From: Paracoccaceae bacterium
GTDB lineage: Bacteria; Pseudomonadota; Alphaproteobacteria; Rhodobacterales; Rhodobacteraceae
NCBI GenBank assembly: GCA_030950185.1
Contig: JAUZRU010000108.1
Location: forward strand, 1 to 34,316
Length of the DNA: 34,316 nucleotides
Direction: 5' to 3'
Position numbers and translations under genes: made by a program. The first letter of the stretch is position 1. Each line of letters opens with the position of its first letter. Of this stretch, positions 34,289-34,316 are shown one piece after another. Below the pieces are notes generated by a model. The model had not been told where the DNA came from and ran no database searches. It saw only the letters and a list, made by a program, of their open reading frames with translations.

Positions 34289-34316
34289 ATGGCATTAACA
34301 AAAGAACAAATACAAT
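34289..34316 (+). CDS. Start of an unidentified gene after the methyltransferase
   Basis: An ATG at 34289, eight bases after an AAAGGA ribosome site and one base after the methyltransferase stop, opens a frame reading MALTKEQIQ up to the window edge. It is probably co-transcribed with the methyltransferase. A partner restriction endonuclease would be the obvious guess from position, but nine residues cannot establish this. Confidence 0.45.

Overview
Nearly the whole window (1 to about 33441) reads as one stretch of a GC-rich alphaproteobacterial chromosome, most likely Rhodobacterales (Roseobacter/Paracoccus-like). The grounds are the codon use, a PIN protein of the type usually named after Rhodobacter RSP_2648, a soxBDAG sarcosine oxidase operon, CcmI, and a PbpC/alpha-2-macroglobulin pair. 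The last ~875 bases are abruptly AT-rich and carry a decapitated DNA methyltransferase from an unrelated source. That junction cuts two genes at once and looks more like an assembly chimera than a biological insertion.

Left block (1-3908): tyrosine/phenylalanine catabolism through homogentisate. hmgA, an MBL-fold hydrolase and fahA form a leftward operon. Divergently, a MarR regulator and maiA form a rightward operon. The shared intergenic region holds a consensus-like sigma-70 promoter for hmgA whose spacer is filled by a perfect inverted repeat, the expected layout for a MarR-repressed catabolic operon.

Envelope block (3917-11489, leftward): a very large PAN-domain alpha-2-macroglobulin with an intact thioester motif, followed by PbpC (penicillin-binding protein 1C). 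These are a known defence/repair pair of the periplasm. Next come a free methionine-(R)-sulfoxide reductase (rightward) and, leftward, rlmI and a PIN-domain protein.

Sarcosine block (13864-19224, leftward): soxB-soxD-soxA-soxG encode the four subunits of heterotetrameric sarcosine oxidase, which demethylates sarcosine to glycine and passes the one-carbon unit to tetrahydrofolate. A strong hairpin lies between soxD and soxA.

Housekeeping block (19505-23374): ccmI-ruvX-DUF1289 are translationally coupled rightward. A TauE/SafE permease and dusA run leftward.

Right block (23488-33441): a Tat-exported MBL-fold hydrolase; a small, very basic, low-GC Tat lipoprotein of unknown function; a PuuD-like class I glutamine amidotransferase; malate synthase G; aminopeptidase N; an SDR oxidoreductase; and the C-terminal half of a UvrD/PcrA helicase, broken at the junction.

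No tRNA, rRNA, CRISPR array, insertion sequence or integrase was seen. No intergenic gap exceeds 300 bases. I did not find a convincing new multi-gene system. The best leads are the homogentisate control region with its MBL gene, the low-GC lipoprotein gene, and several well-formed inverted repeats in untranslated regions.
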